Of a stretch of 40,172 nucleotides of DNA, positions 19,239 through 29,341 are shown one piece after another. The position numbers and the translations under genes were made by a program. The stretch spans positions 1-40,172 of the forward strand of contig JAILLI010000057.1 of assembly GCA_024693225.1 (NCBI GenBank), given 5' to 3'. The stretch comes from Lachnospiraceae bacterium. Its GTDB lineage: Bacteria; Bacillota; Clostridia; Lachnospirales; Lachnospiraceae. Position 1 is the stretch's first letter; each line of letters begins with the position of its first letter. The notes below the pieces were generated by a model, which did no database searches, was not told the origin of the DNA, and saw only the letters and a list, made by a program, of their open reading frames with translations.

Positions 19239-21965
19239 ATGAACTATGGAAGAAGAGGAATAAGAAAAAGACAGAAAGCGATAGGGTCGCCGACTACAAA
19301 GGTAGGAAAGTTCTGTGCGGTCAGCCTGTTCATCGTTGCGGCTTTTGCAGTCGTCCTTGTGGGAGTGGCGGGACTGTGTGCGGGGATCGGCCTCTTTATG
19401 GGTGTCGTGGACACGGCTCCGGACATCTCCAATGTGGATGTTGCTCCGGCCGGTTACTCGACCAACGTATACGACAATGAGGGCAATCAGCTGACCAAGC
19501 TCATAGCGGAAAATTCCAACCGTGTGTATGTCAAGCTCGACAAGATACCCCTTGATATGCAGCATGCTTTTGTTGCCATAGAGGATGAGAGATTTTACAC
19601 ACATAACGGTATCGATATAAAAGGTATCATGCGTGCGGGTGTCAAAGCCCTTAAGGGTAACCTCCATCAGGGTGCATCCACTATCACCCAGCAGCTCCTT
19701 AAGAATAACGTTTTCACCTCCTGGACCGAAGAGAGCAGTCTGGTAGACAAGTTCAAGAGAAAGTTCCAGGAACAGTACTGTGCCGTCCAGCTCGAAAAGG
19801 TCATGACCAAGGATCAGATACTGGAGAATTATCTGAACACCATTAACCTGGGCCAGGGGACACTGGGAGTACAGGCTGCCTCACAGAGGTATTTCGGTAA
19901 GAACGTTTCGGATCTGAACATTTCCGAGAGTGCCGTCATCGCCTGCATCACCCAGAATCCGTCAAAATGGAATCCCATCTCACATCCGGATAACAATGCG
20001 ATCCGCAGGGAAGAGGTACTGACCAAGATGCGGGACCAGGGATACATCACCGATGCCCAGTTCACAGAGGCTATGGCGGATGACGTATATTCGCGCATAC
20101 AGGTCGTTAACGAGAAGGTGGAAAAGAAGACCATCTATTCATACTTTGTAGATGAGCTGACCGAGCAGGTACTAAATGACCTTCAGGAGGAACTGGGATA
20201 TTCTTCCACCCAGGCATACAATGCTCTTTACAGCGGAGGCCTGTCCATCTTTACGACCCAGGACCCCGAGATTCAGAAGATATGTGACGAGGAGTTCGCC
20301 AATGAGGAGAACTATCCTCCCAATACCAGGTATTATCTGAAATACGAAGCTTCATATACCGATTCGGAAAATGACGCCGTGAATTTCTCAACCCAGTACT
20401 TTGAGAGACACTTCAAGGAGAAGAGAGGAAACAGTTTTAACTGCATATTCAATACGGAAGAAGAAGCCTACGAAGCCATAGAGGAGTTCAAGCAGGATGT
20501 CCAGAAGCCGGGGTATACCTTTATCACAGAATCCATATCCCTTACTCCCCAGCCACAGGCAAGCGTCACGATCATCGACCAGTCCACGGGACAGGTCAAG
20601 GCCCTTGTCGGCGGAAGAGGAGCCAAGAGGGCATCGCTGACCCTTAACCGTGCCACCGACACCAAACGTCAGCCGGGTTCGTGCTTCAAAGTCCTTGCGG
20701 CATATGCCCCCGCTCTTGATGCGGCCGGCAAATCACTGGCCTCCACCCAGGTTGATGAACCCTTCAATTATGCCAACGGACGTCCGGTCAAGAACTGGTA
20801 TAACGGTTATAAGGGGATATGTACATACCGTTACGGTATAGAACAGTCACTGAATATAGTTGCGGTCAAGACCCTGACCGAGATCACTCCCCAGCTCGGT
20901 TTTGATTATCTTATCAATTTCGGTTTCTCGACACTGGTCGACAGGAGGACCGAAAGGGACGGATCCATATCATCGGACATAACACAGGCACTGGCTCTGG
21001 GCGGACTTACAGATGGTGTCACCAACGTGGAGCTGTGTTCGGCTTATGCAACGATAGCCAACGGGGGGATGTACATCAAGCCCATGTACTATACCAAGAT
21101 ACTGGATCATGACGGTAACGTGCTCATTGATAACACGACCACGGCAAGAACGAGGCGTGTTCTTAAGGATACAACGGCCTATCTTCTTACGAACGCCATG
21201 GAGGATGTTGTAACAAAAGGTACCGGAGCAAAAGTCAACTTCGGCAACATGGCAATAGCCGGAAAGACAGGTACGACCACCAGCAATGTCGACGTATGGT
21301 TTTCGGGCTTTACACCCTATTATACCTGCTGCACATGGAGCGGTTATGACAATAACGTCCACATGAACGGGAGCGGTGAGACCAATACCGCCAAGATCCT
21401 GTGGAAGGCCATCATGGGACGTATCCATGAGAACAAGGAATACAAGTCATTTACCATGCCCGAAGGTATAACGACGGCAACGGTATGTAAGCGTACCGGA
21501 GGATTGGCTACAGCCATATGCCGTGCGGACGGGTCGGCGATAACCGAATATTTTGCCGAAGGTACCGTGCCCGAGCTTCCCTGCAACAATCATTACGGCA
21601 GTGTCTTTGATACGGGCCTTGTGTGCGCGATGACGGGCCAGAAGGCAACGGCCACCTGCCCTTATGCATATCAGGGAGTGCCGACGGCTGACGGCTTCTG
21701 TCCTCACAGTACCATTAACGGAGTATCCGCCCAGGATTATTATAATCTGATACAGATGCAGGCAGCGGGCCTTGTACCGGTTGAAGGGCTCCCGGCGGTA
21801 GATCCCAATGCCCCGGCGGTGGATCCCAATGCGATCCCTGCCGTACCTTCGGCAGACCCCAATGCAGTCCCGGTCGACCCCAATGCAGTCCCGGCCGTAC
21901 CTGCGGCTCCGGCTGTCGACCCTGCCCAGCAGGCTCTGCTCGACCAGCTTCAGCAGGCACAGTAA
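19239..21965 (+). CDS. Class A penicillin-binding protein (PBP1A-type)
   Basis: 908 aa; GT51 motifs EDERFYTHNGID, GASTITQQLLKN; transpeptidase RQPGSCFKVLAAYAPAL, KTGTT; C-terminal VDPNA-rich tail. Confidence 0.95.
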   Translation: MNYGRRGIRKRQKAIGSPTTKVGKFCAVSLFIVAAFAVVLVGVAGLCAGIGLFMGVVDTAPDISNVDVAPAGYSTNVYDNEGNQLTKLIAENSNRVYVKLDKIPLDMQHAFVAIEDERFYTHNGIDIKGIMRAGVKALKGNLHQGASTITQQLLKNNVFTSWTEESSLVDKFKRKFQEQYCAVQLEKVMTKDQILENYLNTINLGQGTLGVQAASQRYFGKNVSDLNISESAVIACITQNPSKWNPISHPDNNAIRREEVLTKMRDQGYITDAQFTEAMADDVYSRIQVVNEKVEKKTIYSYFVDELTEQVLNDLQEELGYSSTQAYNALYSGGLSIFTTQDPEIQKICDEEFANEENYPPNTRYYLKYEASYTDSENDAVNFSTQYFERHFKEKRGNSFNCIFNTEEEAYEAIEEFKQDVQKPGYTFITESISLTPQPQASVTIIDQSTGQVKALVGGRGAKRASLTLNRATDTKRQPGSCFKVLAAYAPALDAAGKSLASTQVDEPFNYANGRPVKNWYNGYKGICTYRYGIEQSLNIVAVKTLTEITPQLGFDYLINFGFSTLVDRRTERDGSISSDITQALALGGLTDGVTNVELCSAYATIANGGMYIKPMYYTKILDHDGNVLIDNTTTARTRRVLKDTTAYLLTNAMEDVVTKGTGAKVNFGNMAIAGKTGTTTSNVDVWFSGFTPYYTCCTWSGYDNNVHMNGSGETNTAKILWKAIMGRIHENKEYKSFTMPEGITTATVCKRTGGLATAICRADGSAITEYFAEGTVPELPCNNHYGSVFDTGLVCAMTGQKATATCPYAYQGVPTADGFCPHSTINGVSAQDYYNLIQMQAAGLVPVEGLPAVDPNAPAVDPNAIPAVPSADPNAVPVDPNAVPAVPAAPAVDPAQQALLDQLQQAQ

Positions 21966-21969
21966 GACA

Positions 21970-22614
21970 ATGGAATGGTTATCGCTTTATTCCGGCGGGA
22001 CAGGACAGATCGAAGAGAAGAAATCCCGTTTCATAGCAACGATAGAACCGGTCTCTTCGGAAGAAGAGGCCTGTGATCTTATTGCGTCCGTAAAGAAAAG
22101 ATACTGGGACGCAAGGCATAACTGCAGCGCCTTTATCATAGGAGACAGGGGGCAGATGAGCCGGTGCTCGGATGACGGGGAGCCGTCAGGCACAGCGGGA
22201 CGCCCTATGCTCGACACCCTGATAAATGAGCATATAACAAATGTCTGCGTTGTCGTGACCAGGTATTTCGGAGGTACCCTCCTTGGTACCGGAGGTCTGG
22301 TCCGCGCGTACAGCGGGGCCGTAAAGGAAGGCCTTGCAAAGTGTACCGTCATAAAAAAGACGGCGGGAAGCCGGGTAAGCTTTAAGTGCGACTACAATGA
22401 TATAGGGAAGATACAGTATACGGCCGCACAGAAGGGCTATCACATCATGGACTGCGATTACGGCAGCGAGGTCACTGTTTCCATGATATCCGATGCGGGT
22501 ACAAAGCTTGTGGAGGATATAAGGGATATAACTTCGGGCAGGGCATCCATAGGTGAGCCGGAAAGTGTAACGTATGCGATCATAGACGGTAAACCGGTCC
22601 TCTTTGAGGACTGA
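21970..22614 (+). CDS. YigZ/IMPACT (UPF0029) family protein
   Basis: MEWLSLYSGGTGQIEEKKSRFIATIEPVSSEEEA...DDGEPSGTAGRPML...VVTRYFGGTLLGTGGLVRAY. Track start 21808 lies inside PBP1A; ATG 21970 is the likely start. Confidence 0.9.
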   Translation: MEWLSLYSGGTGQIEEKKSRFIATIEPVSSEEEACDLIASVKKRYWDARHNCSAFIIGDRGQMSRCSDDGEPSGTAGRPMLDTLINEHITNVCVVVTRYFGGTLLGTGGLVRAYSGAVKEGLAKCTVIKKTAGSRVSFKCDYNDIGKIQYTAAQKGYHIMDCDYGSEVTVSMISDAGTKLVEDIRDITSGRASIGEPESVTYAIIDGKPVLFED

Positions 22615-22668
22615 GGGATCCGGGGAGATCTTTGATGCGCATGGTCTTAGAGGAAAGGAGGATGGGAT

Positions 22669-24018
22669 ATGGATGATCGTATAACAATGGAAGAAATATT
22701 AAAGCTTGTGGAAGATAAGCAGTATACCCGCCTCCGACAGGAGCTTACCGGTTGGAACGAGGCCGATATAGCAGCCTTCCTCGAGGAAGTTCCTCATGAG
22801 GAACAGGTCAAGATATTCAGGATACTCCCCAAGGGACTTGCCGCCGACGTGTTCGCCTTCCTTCCGGTAGAGATAGAGCAGGAGATAATCACCACCCTTA
22901 CCGACCGGGAAGCGGCCAACATCATAAATAATCTGATGGCCGATGATGCCGCGGACCTTATGGAAGAGATGCCCGCGGGACTGGTCAAAAAGCTCCTGGC
23001 CAATGCGGATCCTGAAGCCAGACGTGATATAAACCACCTGCTCCGTTACCCCGAGGATTCGGCAGGAAGCCTCATGACCGTGGAGTTCGTTGACCTCAAG
23101 GAGAACCTTACGGTCACCGAGTGCATAGACAGGATCCGGAGGATCGGAGTTGACAAGGAAACAATAGATACGTGCTATGTACTGGATCAGGGCAGGCATC
23201 TTCTGGGAACGGTCTCCTTAAGGGACCTGCTCCTTAACCAGCCGGATGTGCATGTGTCCGAGTTCATGAACGATAACGTGATCTCGACCAATACAATGAC
23301 CGACCAGGAAGAGGTCGCAAGGATGTTCCAGAAATACGACCTTACGACCATGCCGGTTGTAGATAATGAAGGCCGTCTCGTCGGTATCATCACCATCGAT
23401 GACGTAGTCGATATCCTGCAGGAAGAAGTTACGGAGGATATCGAAAAGATGGCAGCCATCCTGCCTACCGACAAGCCATATATGAAGACCAACACATTGG
23501 AAACCTGGAAAAAGAGGATCCCCTGGCTGCTGCTCCTTATGATCAGTGCCACCGTTACCGGCAAGATCATAACCCATTACGAGCAGGCCCTGGGGGCTTA
23601 TGTCGTACTTACCAGCTTTATCCCCATGCTGATGGATACGGGTGGTAATGCGGGCGGACAGGCCAGCGTTACCATAATCCGTGGACTGTCGCTCGATGAG
23701 ATAGAGTGGTCGGATCTTTTTAAGGTCGTATGGAAGGAGATCAGGGTATCGTTTGCATGCGGGGCGACACTGGCTGTTGCGGGCTTTGCCAAGATCATGT
23801 TCTTTGACAATGTTCCCGTGGTAGTAGCGGTCGTGGTCTGCCTGACCCTTATCGTCACGGTCTTTTTTGCCAAGATAGTTGGATGTACACTGCCAATGAT
23901 CGCCCAGAAGATCGGATTCGATCCGGCGGTCATGGCCTCGCCTTTTATCACAACGATAGTTGATGCCCTGTCGCTTCTTATATACTTCCAGTTCGCGACC
24001 AGGATACTGGGGATCTGA
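22669..24018 (+). CDS. mgtE: Magnesium transporter MgtE
   Basis: 449 aa; MgtE N domain, CBS pair, TM domain with PMLMDTGGNAGGQASVTIIRGL. Confidence 0.96.
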   Translation: MDDRITMEEILKLVEDKQYTRLRQELTGWNEADIAAFLEEVPHEEQVKIFRILPKGLAADVFAFLPVEIEQEIITTLTDREAANIINNLMADDAADLMEEMPAGLVKKLLANADPEARRDINHLLRYPEDSAGSLMTVEFVDLKENLTVTECIDRIRRIGVDKETIDTCYVLDQGRHLLGTVSLRDLLLNQPDVHVSEFMNDNVISTNTMTDQEEVARMFQKYDLTTMPVVDNEGRLVGIITIDDVVDILQEEVTEDIEKMAAILPTDKPYMKTNTLETWKKRIPWLLLLMISATVTGKIITHYEQALGAYVVLTSFIPMLMDTGGNAGGQASVTIIRGLSLDEIEWSDLFKVVWKEIRVSFACGATLAVAGFAKIMFFDNVPVVVAVVVCLTLIVTVFFAKIVGCTLPMIAQKIGFDPAVMASPFITTIVDALSLLIYFQFATRILGI

Positions 24019-24074
24019 TGCCGGAAGAGGGAGCGCCTTTACGGACAAATATACAGAGGAGTTAGGAAAGATAC

Positions 24075-25922
24075 ATGGAAAAGAAGAGAGAAGACATAAG
24101 GAATATCGCGATCATTGCCCACGTTGATCACGGCAAGACCACGCTCGTTGATGAGCTTTTAAAGCAGTCCGGTGTGTTCCGTGAAAACCAGGAGGTCGCG
24201 GAGCGCGTCATGGATTCAAACGATATCGAGCGTGAGCGCGGGATAACCATACTGTCGAAGAACACGGCCGTATCCTACAAGAATGTCAAGATCAATATCG
24301 TAGACACTCCGGGACACGCGGATTTCGGCGGAGAGGTCGAGCGTGTGCTCAAGATGGTCGACGGGGCCGTTCTTGTCGTCGACGCTTTTGAGGGGGTCAT
24401 GCCCCAGACCAAATTCGTGCTCAAGAAGGCAATGAGCCTCAGGCTCCCCGTCCTCGTGTGTGTGAACAAGGTTGACAGACCGGAGGCCAGGTGTGAGGAG
24501 GTCGTTGACGAGGTACTCGAACTCTTTATGGATCTTGACGCAAGTGATGAACAGCTCGACTGCCCCTTCATCTACGCATCTGCCAAGCTGGGTATGAGCG
24601 GAACTGCACCCGATGCCCTCGAGAAGTCCATGGTCCCCTTGTTTGATGCCATAGTAAACTACATACCTGCTCCCAAAGGCGATTTTGAAGCTCCCACCCA
24701 GGTCCTTATCAGTACCATAGATTACAATGAATATGTTGGCCGTATAGGAGTCGGCAAGGTCAGCAACGGCCGGATCAGGATCAACCAGGATGTGGTCATA
24801 GTCAATCATCATGACAGGGACAAGCAGAAAAAGGTAAGGGTATCTGCCCTTTATGAATATGACGGGCTGAACAAGGTCAATGTCAAGGAAGCTTCGGTAG
24901 GTTCGATAGTCGCCGTATCGGGTATCGCCGATATCCATATAGGGGATACCATCTGCGATCCGGAGAACATAGACCCCATACCCTTCCAGAAGATATCCGA
25001 GCCGACCATATCCATGAATTTCATGGTAAACGATTCGCCGCTAGCAGGCCAGGAGGGCAAATACGTAACATCCCGCCACATCAGGGAGAGACTGATGAGG
25101 GAACTGAACACGGACGTGTCCTTAAGGGTTGAGGAAACAGAATCCACTGATTGTTTCAAGGTCTCGGGGCGGGGAGAACTCCATCTGTCGGTCCTTATCG
25201 AGAACATGCGCCGCGAGGGTTACGAATTCGCGGTCAGCAAGGCAGAGGTCCTGTACAGGACGGACAGCAAGGGCCGCAGGACGGAACCCATGGAGATAGC
25301 ATATATCGATGTGCCCGAGGCTTTTACCGGGGGTGTCATAGAAAAGCTGGGCACCAGACGGGGTGAACTCATGAACATGATGCCGATCACAGGCGGGTAT
25401 CAGAGACTGGAGTTTTCCATACCGGCCAGAGGCCTTATAGGATACAGGGGCGAGTTCATGACCGACACCAAGGGTGAAGGCATCATCAATACCGTTTTTG
25501 ATGAATATGCCCCCTATAAAGGAGACATCCAGTTCAGAAAACAGGGCAGCATCATAGCGTTTGAAACGGGTGAATCGGTCACTTACGGCCTTTTCCAGGC
25601 CCAGGAGCGGGGCACGCTCTTTATAGGACCCGGGGAAAAGGTCTATGCCGGCATGGTCATAGGACAGACGGGCCGGACGGAAGATGTGGAGATAAATGTA
25701 TGCAAGAGCAAGCATCTTACAAATACCAGGGCTTCCGGTGCGGATGACGCGCTCAGGCTGTCGCCGCCTAAGATACTGTCTCTTGAGCAGGCCCTGGAAT
25801 TCATAGATACGGACGAACTGCTGGAGATAACTCCCGACAAGCTTCGGATCAGAAAAAAGATACTTGATCCCACACTTCGGAAAAGGGCATCTTTTGCCGC
25901 CAAGAATAATCAAGAAAAATAA
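24075..25922 (+). CDS. typA: Ribosome-associated GTPase TypA/BipA
   Basis: 615 aa; [54 protein letters not shown]. Confidence 0.97.
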   Translation: MEKKREDIRNIAIIAHVDHGKTTLVDELLKQSGVFRENQEVAERVMDSNDIERERGITILSKNTAVSYKNVKINIVDTPGHADFGGEVERVLKMVDGAVLVVDAFEGVMPQTKFVLKKAMSLRLPVLVCVNKVDRPEARCEEVVDEVLELFMDLDASDEQLDCPFIYASAKLGMSGTAPDALEKSMVPLFDAIVNYIPAPKGDFEAPTQVLISTIDYNEYVGRIGVGKVSNGRIRINQDVVIVNHHDRDKQKKVRVSALYEYDGLNKVNVKEASVGSIVAVSGIADIHIGDTICDPENIDPIPFQKISEPTISMNFMVNDSPLAGQEGKYVTSRHIRERLMRELNTDVSLRVEETESTDCFKVSGRGELHLSVLIENMRREGYEFAVSKAEVLYRTDSKGRRTEPMEIAYIDVPEAFTGGVIEKLGTRRGELMNMMPITGGYQRLEFSIPARGLIGYRGEFMTDTKGEGIINTVFDEYAPYKGDIQFRKQGSIIAFETGESVTYGLFQAQERGTLFIGPGEKVYAGMVIGQTGRTEDVEINVCKSKHLTNTRASGADDALRLSPPKILSLEQALEFIDTDELLEITPDKLRIRKKILDPTLRKRASFAAKNNQEK

Positions 25923-25992
25923 AGACAACTCGTAATGTTTTTTGTATAATGGATAAAGATGGTCCGGCATCCGAAAGGAGATATGGATAATT

Positions 25993-26868
25993 ATGTTTGC
26001 TAACATTTTCGGTAATTATCTTGTTAAGAAGAATATCATCACAGAGGATGAGTTTGTTACGATCAAGATGCAGCTTGACAGGACAAGGGTCAAGCTTGGC
26101 CTCATTGCCGTTTCCGAGAAGCTGATGACAGAGGAACAGGCCGAAGAGGTCAATCAGAAGCAGATGCAGCAGGACCGTAAGTTCGGTGATATAGCCGTCT
26201 CCATGGGTTATCTTTCCCAGGTCCAGGTGGAGCGGCTTCTGGCTCTTCAGGGCAATCATTATATCCGTTTCTGCCAGAGTGCCATAGACAAGGGGATACT
26301 TACCCTGGAACAGATAGAGGGTGCCCTTGACTATTACAAGAAAGAGAACGGGTTTACGTTTGCGGATATGGAGGCCATCAAGTCAGGCGATGTAGACAGG
26401 ATACTGCCCCTCTTCCTGCCTGAACTTCCGGATGGCCCCCTGATGGATCTTATGTCCGTGACCTTCAGGTGTATCAACCGTCTGGCGTCCGATGATATAT
26501 CCTTAAAGCGGGGATATACGACCTCCAATTACAAGACCGGTGCCGTTGCCATGCAGGAGGTCATAGGTGACTATAAGGTAGTCAATGCCTTTTCAGGCGA
26601 CGATAAGGGGATACTGGCAATAGCGGAGGCCTTTGCCAAGCAGTTCTTTGATGCGGTAAACGTAAGTGCCCTTGACTCTGTCGGAGAGTTCATTAATATC
26701 TGCGACGGTCTCTTTGCAACGACCATGTCGGACAGGGGCATGGATCTTAATCTGATGCCGCCCATGCTTTCCAAGGATCCTGTAGAGATAAACGGGTCAA
26801 CGGTGATCGTCATACCCATCAGCATCAACCAGCAGGCCCTTGACTGGGTCATATGTCTTAACAAATAA
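25993..26868 (+). CDS. MshEN/GspE_N-like repeats fused to a CheX-like domain
   Basis: N-term repeats FGNYLVKKNIITEDEF..., KLGLIAVSEKLMTEEQAEEVNQKQ, KFGDIAVSMGYLSQVQVERLLALQ; C-term resembles CheX/CheC-like fold. Confidence 0.6.
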   Translation: MFANIFGNYLVKKNIITEDEFVTIKMQLDRTRVKLGLIAVSEKLMTEEQAEEVNQKQMQQDRKFGDIAVSMGYLSQVQVERLLALQGNHYIRFCQSAIDKGILTLEQIEGALDYYKKENGFTFADMEAIKSGDVDRILPLFLPELPDGPLMDLMSVTFRCINRLASDDISLKRGYTTSNYKTGAVAMQEVIGDYKVVNAFSGDDKGILAIAEAFAKQFFDAVNVSALDSVGEFINICDGLFATTMSDRGMDLNLMPPMLSKDPVEINGSTVIVIPISINQQALDWVICLNK

Positions 26869-26901
26869 GCAAAGGATGAGAATATAAATCAAACGGAGGA
26901 T

Positions 26902-27792
26902 ATGAAAATGTCGGTATTTAAAGGAGCAGCTGTAGCGATCTGTACACCTTTTTTTGAAAACGGGGAAGTCGATTACGATAAGTTCCGCGAGCAGATCGAA
27001 TACCAGATCGAGAACGGTACGGACGCGATAGTGGTCTGCGGTACGACGGGTGAGGCGTCATGCCTGTCCCATGAGGAGCATCTGGAATGCATAAAGTTCT
27101 GCGCCGAGGTTACGGATCACAGGATCCCGGTCATAGCAGGAACAGGCTCCAACTGCACGGAGACGGCTATCTACCTGTCAACTGAAGCTGAAAAATACGG
27201 AGTGGATGCACTCCTTGTCGTTACCCCCTACTACAACAAGTCTACCCAGAAGGGCCTTATAGAGCACTTCACGATGGTGGCCGAAAGCGTGAAGCTTCCC
27301 ATCATCCTCTATAACATACCCGGAAGAACGGGCTGCAACCTTCAGCCCCAGACCATAGCAAGCCTTGTTACCAACGTGCCCAACATCGTGGGCGTCAAGG
27401 AAGCCAGCGGCAACTTCTCACAGATCGCCAAGCTCATGAGCCTTTGCGGCGACAAGATAGAGCTGTACTCGGGAAATGACGATCAGATCGTTCCCATACT
27501 TTCCCTTGGCGGTCTCGGGGTCATCTCGGTACTTTCGAATGTGGCACCGGCCAAGACCCATGACATATGTCAGGCATTTTTTGACAATGATCCGAAGCTT
27601 GCGGCCAGGAGGCAGCTTGATGCCATACCTCTTTGCAACGCCCTCTTCTGTGAAGTGAATCCCATTCCGGTCAAGAAGGCACTCGAACTCCAGAGAAGAG
27701 ACAGGGGAGTGTTACGCCGCCCTCTGTGCGAGATGGAGCCCGATAATGCCGAAACACTCAAGAAGGCAATGGAAGATTACGGGGTATTGTGA
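26902..27792 (+). CDS. dapA: 4-hydroxy-tetrahydrodipicolinate synthase
   Basis: CGTTGEASCLSHEEHLECI, VTPYYNKSTQKGLIEHF, ILYNIPGRTGCNL. Confidence 0.97.
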   Translation: MKMSVFKGAAVAICTPFFENGEVDYDKFREQIEYQIENGTDAIVVCGTTGEASCLSHEEHLECIKFCAEVTDHRIPVIAGTGSNCTETAIYLSTEAEKYGVDALLVVTPYYNKSTQKGLIEHFTMVAESVKLPIILYNIPGRTGCNLQPQTIASLVTNVPNIVGVKEASGNFSQIAKLMSLCGDKIELYSGNDDQIVPILSLGGLGVISVLSNVAPAKTHDICQAFFDNDPKLAARRQLDAIPLCNALFCEVNPIPVKKALELQRRDRGVLRRPLCEMEPDNAETLKKAMEDYGVL

Positions 27793-28547
27793 TGGTAAAG
27801 ATCATTATGCATGGCTGTAACGGCCGTATGGGAAAGATGATAGCCGGGATAGTTGCCGAAGATCCGGATATTGAGATAGTCTGCGGTGTTGATATAAATA
27901 CGGCACCGGCCGAAGGCTTCCCCGTGGTTTCATCCATAAGCGAAGCGGATAAAGGGGCCGATGCGGTAGTTGATTTTGGTAATGCGGCAGCTGTAGACAA
28001 TGTCATCGACTGGTGTGTATCAAACGGCATCCCTCTGGTGGAGTGCACCACGGGCCTTGGTGAGGAGACACTTGCAAAGCTTAACGGGGCAGCAGGGGCT
28101 GTCGCAGTCTTAAGGTCAGCGAACATGTCCCTTGGCATCAACATCATACAGAAGATCCTCCGTGAGAATGCTGCCAAGCTTACGGCAGCGGGCTTTGATG
28201 TCGAGATAGTGGAAAAGCATCACAGGACCAAGCTGGACGCTCCTTCGGGAACCGCACTGGCTCTGGCGGATTCCGTCAACGAGGGACTTACCGACAAAAA
28301 GGATTATGTATTTGACAGGTCAGAGCGCAGGATGGTACGTCCCGACACCGAGATAGGCATATCCGCTGTAAGGGGAGGCACCATAGTGGGAGACCATGAT
28401 GTGATATTTGCGGGCAGGGATGAAGTGATAACCCTGTCACATACGGCATATTCGAGAGCTGTGTTTGCAAAGGGGGCAGTCGAGGCGGCAAAGTATATAG
28501 CCGATAAGAAGGCCGGTATGTACACTATGGCTGATGTACTGGGCTGA
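27792..28547 (+). CDS. dapB: 4-hydroxy-tetrahydrodipicolinate reductase
   Basis: MVKIIMHGCNGRMGKMI, EKHHRTKLDAPSGTAL. TGATG junction with dapA, so ATG 27792 rather than GTG 27789. Confidence 0.96.
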   Translation: MVKIIMHGCNGRMGKMIAGIVAEDPDIEIVCGVDINTAPAEGFPVVSSISEADKGADAVVDFGNAAAVDNVIDWCVSNGIPLVECTTGLGEETLAKLNGAAGAVAVLRSANMSLGINIIQKILRENAAKLTAAGFDVEIVEKHHRTKLDAPSGTALALADSVNEGLTDKKDYVFDRSERRMVRPDTEIGISAVRGGTIVGDHDVIFAGRDEVITLSHTAYSRAVFAKGAVEAAKYIADKKAGMYTMADVLG

Positions 28548-28570
28548 CCGGAAGAGGGATACAGACGAGT

Positions 28571-29341
28571 ATGATCTTCCGGCCCTGCATAGACATCCAT
28601 AACGGAAAGGTAAAACAGATAGTGGGATCGTCCCTTCGCGATGAGGGGGACTTTGCAAAAGAGAACTTCGTATCCGATAAGAGTGCGGCCAGCTATGCCG
28701 GGCTCTACAAGAGATACGGCCTTACCGGCGGACATGTCATAATGCTTAACGGCCGGGACAGCGAATACCGTAAGGCTACGGAAGATATGGCTTACGAAGC
28801 ACTTGGGGCTTATCCCGGAGGCCTTATGGCCGGCGGAGGCATAGGAGATGATAATGCCGCATCCTTTCTGGACGCAGGTGCCAGCCACGTGATAGTTACC
28901 AGCTATGTCTTTTCGGGCGGCGTCATCAATATGGACAATCTTTCCGCTTTGGTACGGGCGGTGGGCTCGGGCCGGATAGTTCTGGATCTGAGCTGTAAAA
29001 GAACGGATGAGGGCTACATGGTCACGACCGACAGGTGGCAGAAGATGACCCGGGTAAAAGTGGACGCTAATCTGTTTGACAGACTGGGAAAGTACTGTGA
29101 CGGTTTTCTGGTGCATGCTGTTGACGCGGAAGGCAAAGCTTCCGGCATCGATGAGGAACTGACAGGTATCCTTGCCGGGGCGGACCGGCCCGTATGTTAT
29201 GCAGGAGGCATATCATCCCTTGACGATATTGCAAGGATAAAAAAAGCGGGAAAAGGCAGGGTAGATTTTACCGTTGGCTCAAAGCTTGATATATTCGGAG
29301 GCAATCTTTCCATAGAGGAGATCATTGAATGTACACGGTGA
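28571..29341 (+). CDS. hisA: HisA (ProFAR isomerase), eukaryotic HIS6-like subtype
   Basis: FRPCIDIHNGKVKQIVG, NFVSDKSAASYAGLYK, VIVTSYVF, RIVLDLSCKR, VDFTVGSKLDIFGGNL: the pattern of yeast-type HIS6. Confidence 0.88.
   Translation: MIFRPCIDIHNGKVKQIVGSSLRDEGDFAKENFVSDKSAASYAGLYKRYGLTGGHVIMLNGRDSEYRKATEDMAYEALGAYPGGLMAGGGIGDDNAASFLDAGASHVIVTSYVFSGGVINMDNLSALVRAVGSGRIVLDLSCKRTDEGYMVTTDRWQKMTRVKVDANLFDRLGKYCDGFLVHAVDAEGKASGIDEELTGILAGADRPVCYAGGISSLDDIARIKKAGKGRVDFTVGSKLDIFGGNLSIEEIIECTR

Noticed and set aside
21808-21969. Track start of the YigZ ORF at 21808
   Set aside because: Overlaps the PBP1A tail out of frame; family homology begins at ATG 21970.
22615-22668. Possible M-box riboswitch before mgtE
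   Set aside because: Only a 54-bp gap and no M-box-like structure seen.
25122-26006. 294-aa minus-strand ORF, and similar long antisense ORFs (663-1364, 9944-10852, 23218-24048, 24216-24938, 35900-36643)
   Set aside because: They lie antisense to well-conserved genes (typA, valS, mgtE and others) or to other confident coding ORFs and encode no recognisable family; consistent with GC-skewed codon shadow ORFs.
26869-26901. Possible lysine riboswitch before dapA
   Set aside because: Only about 33 bp between genes; far too short.
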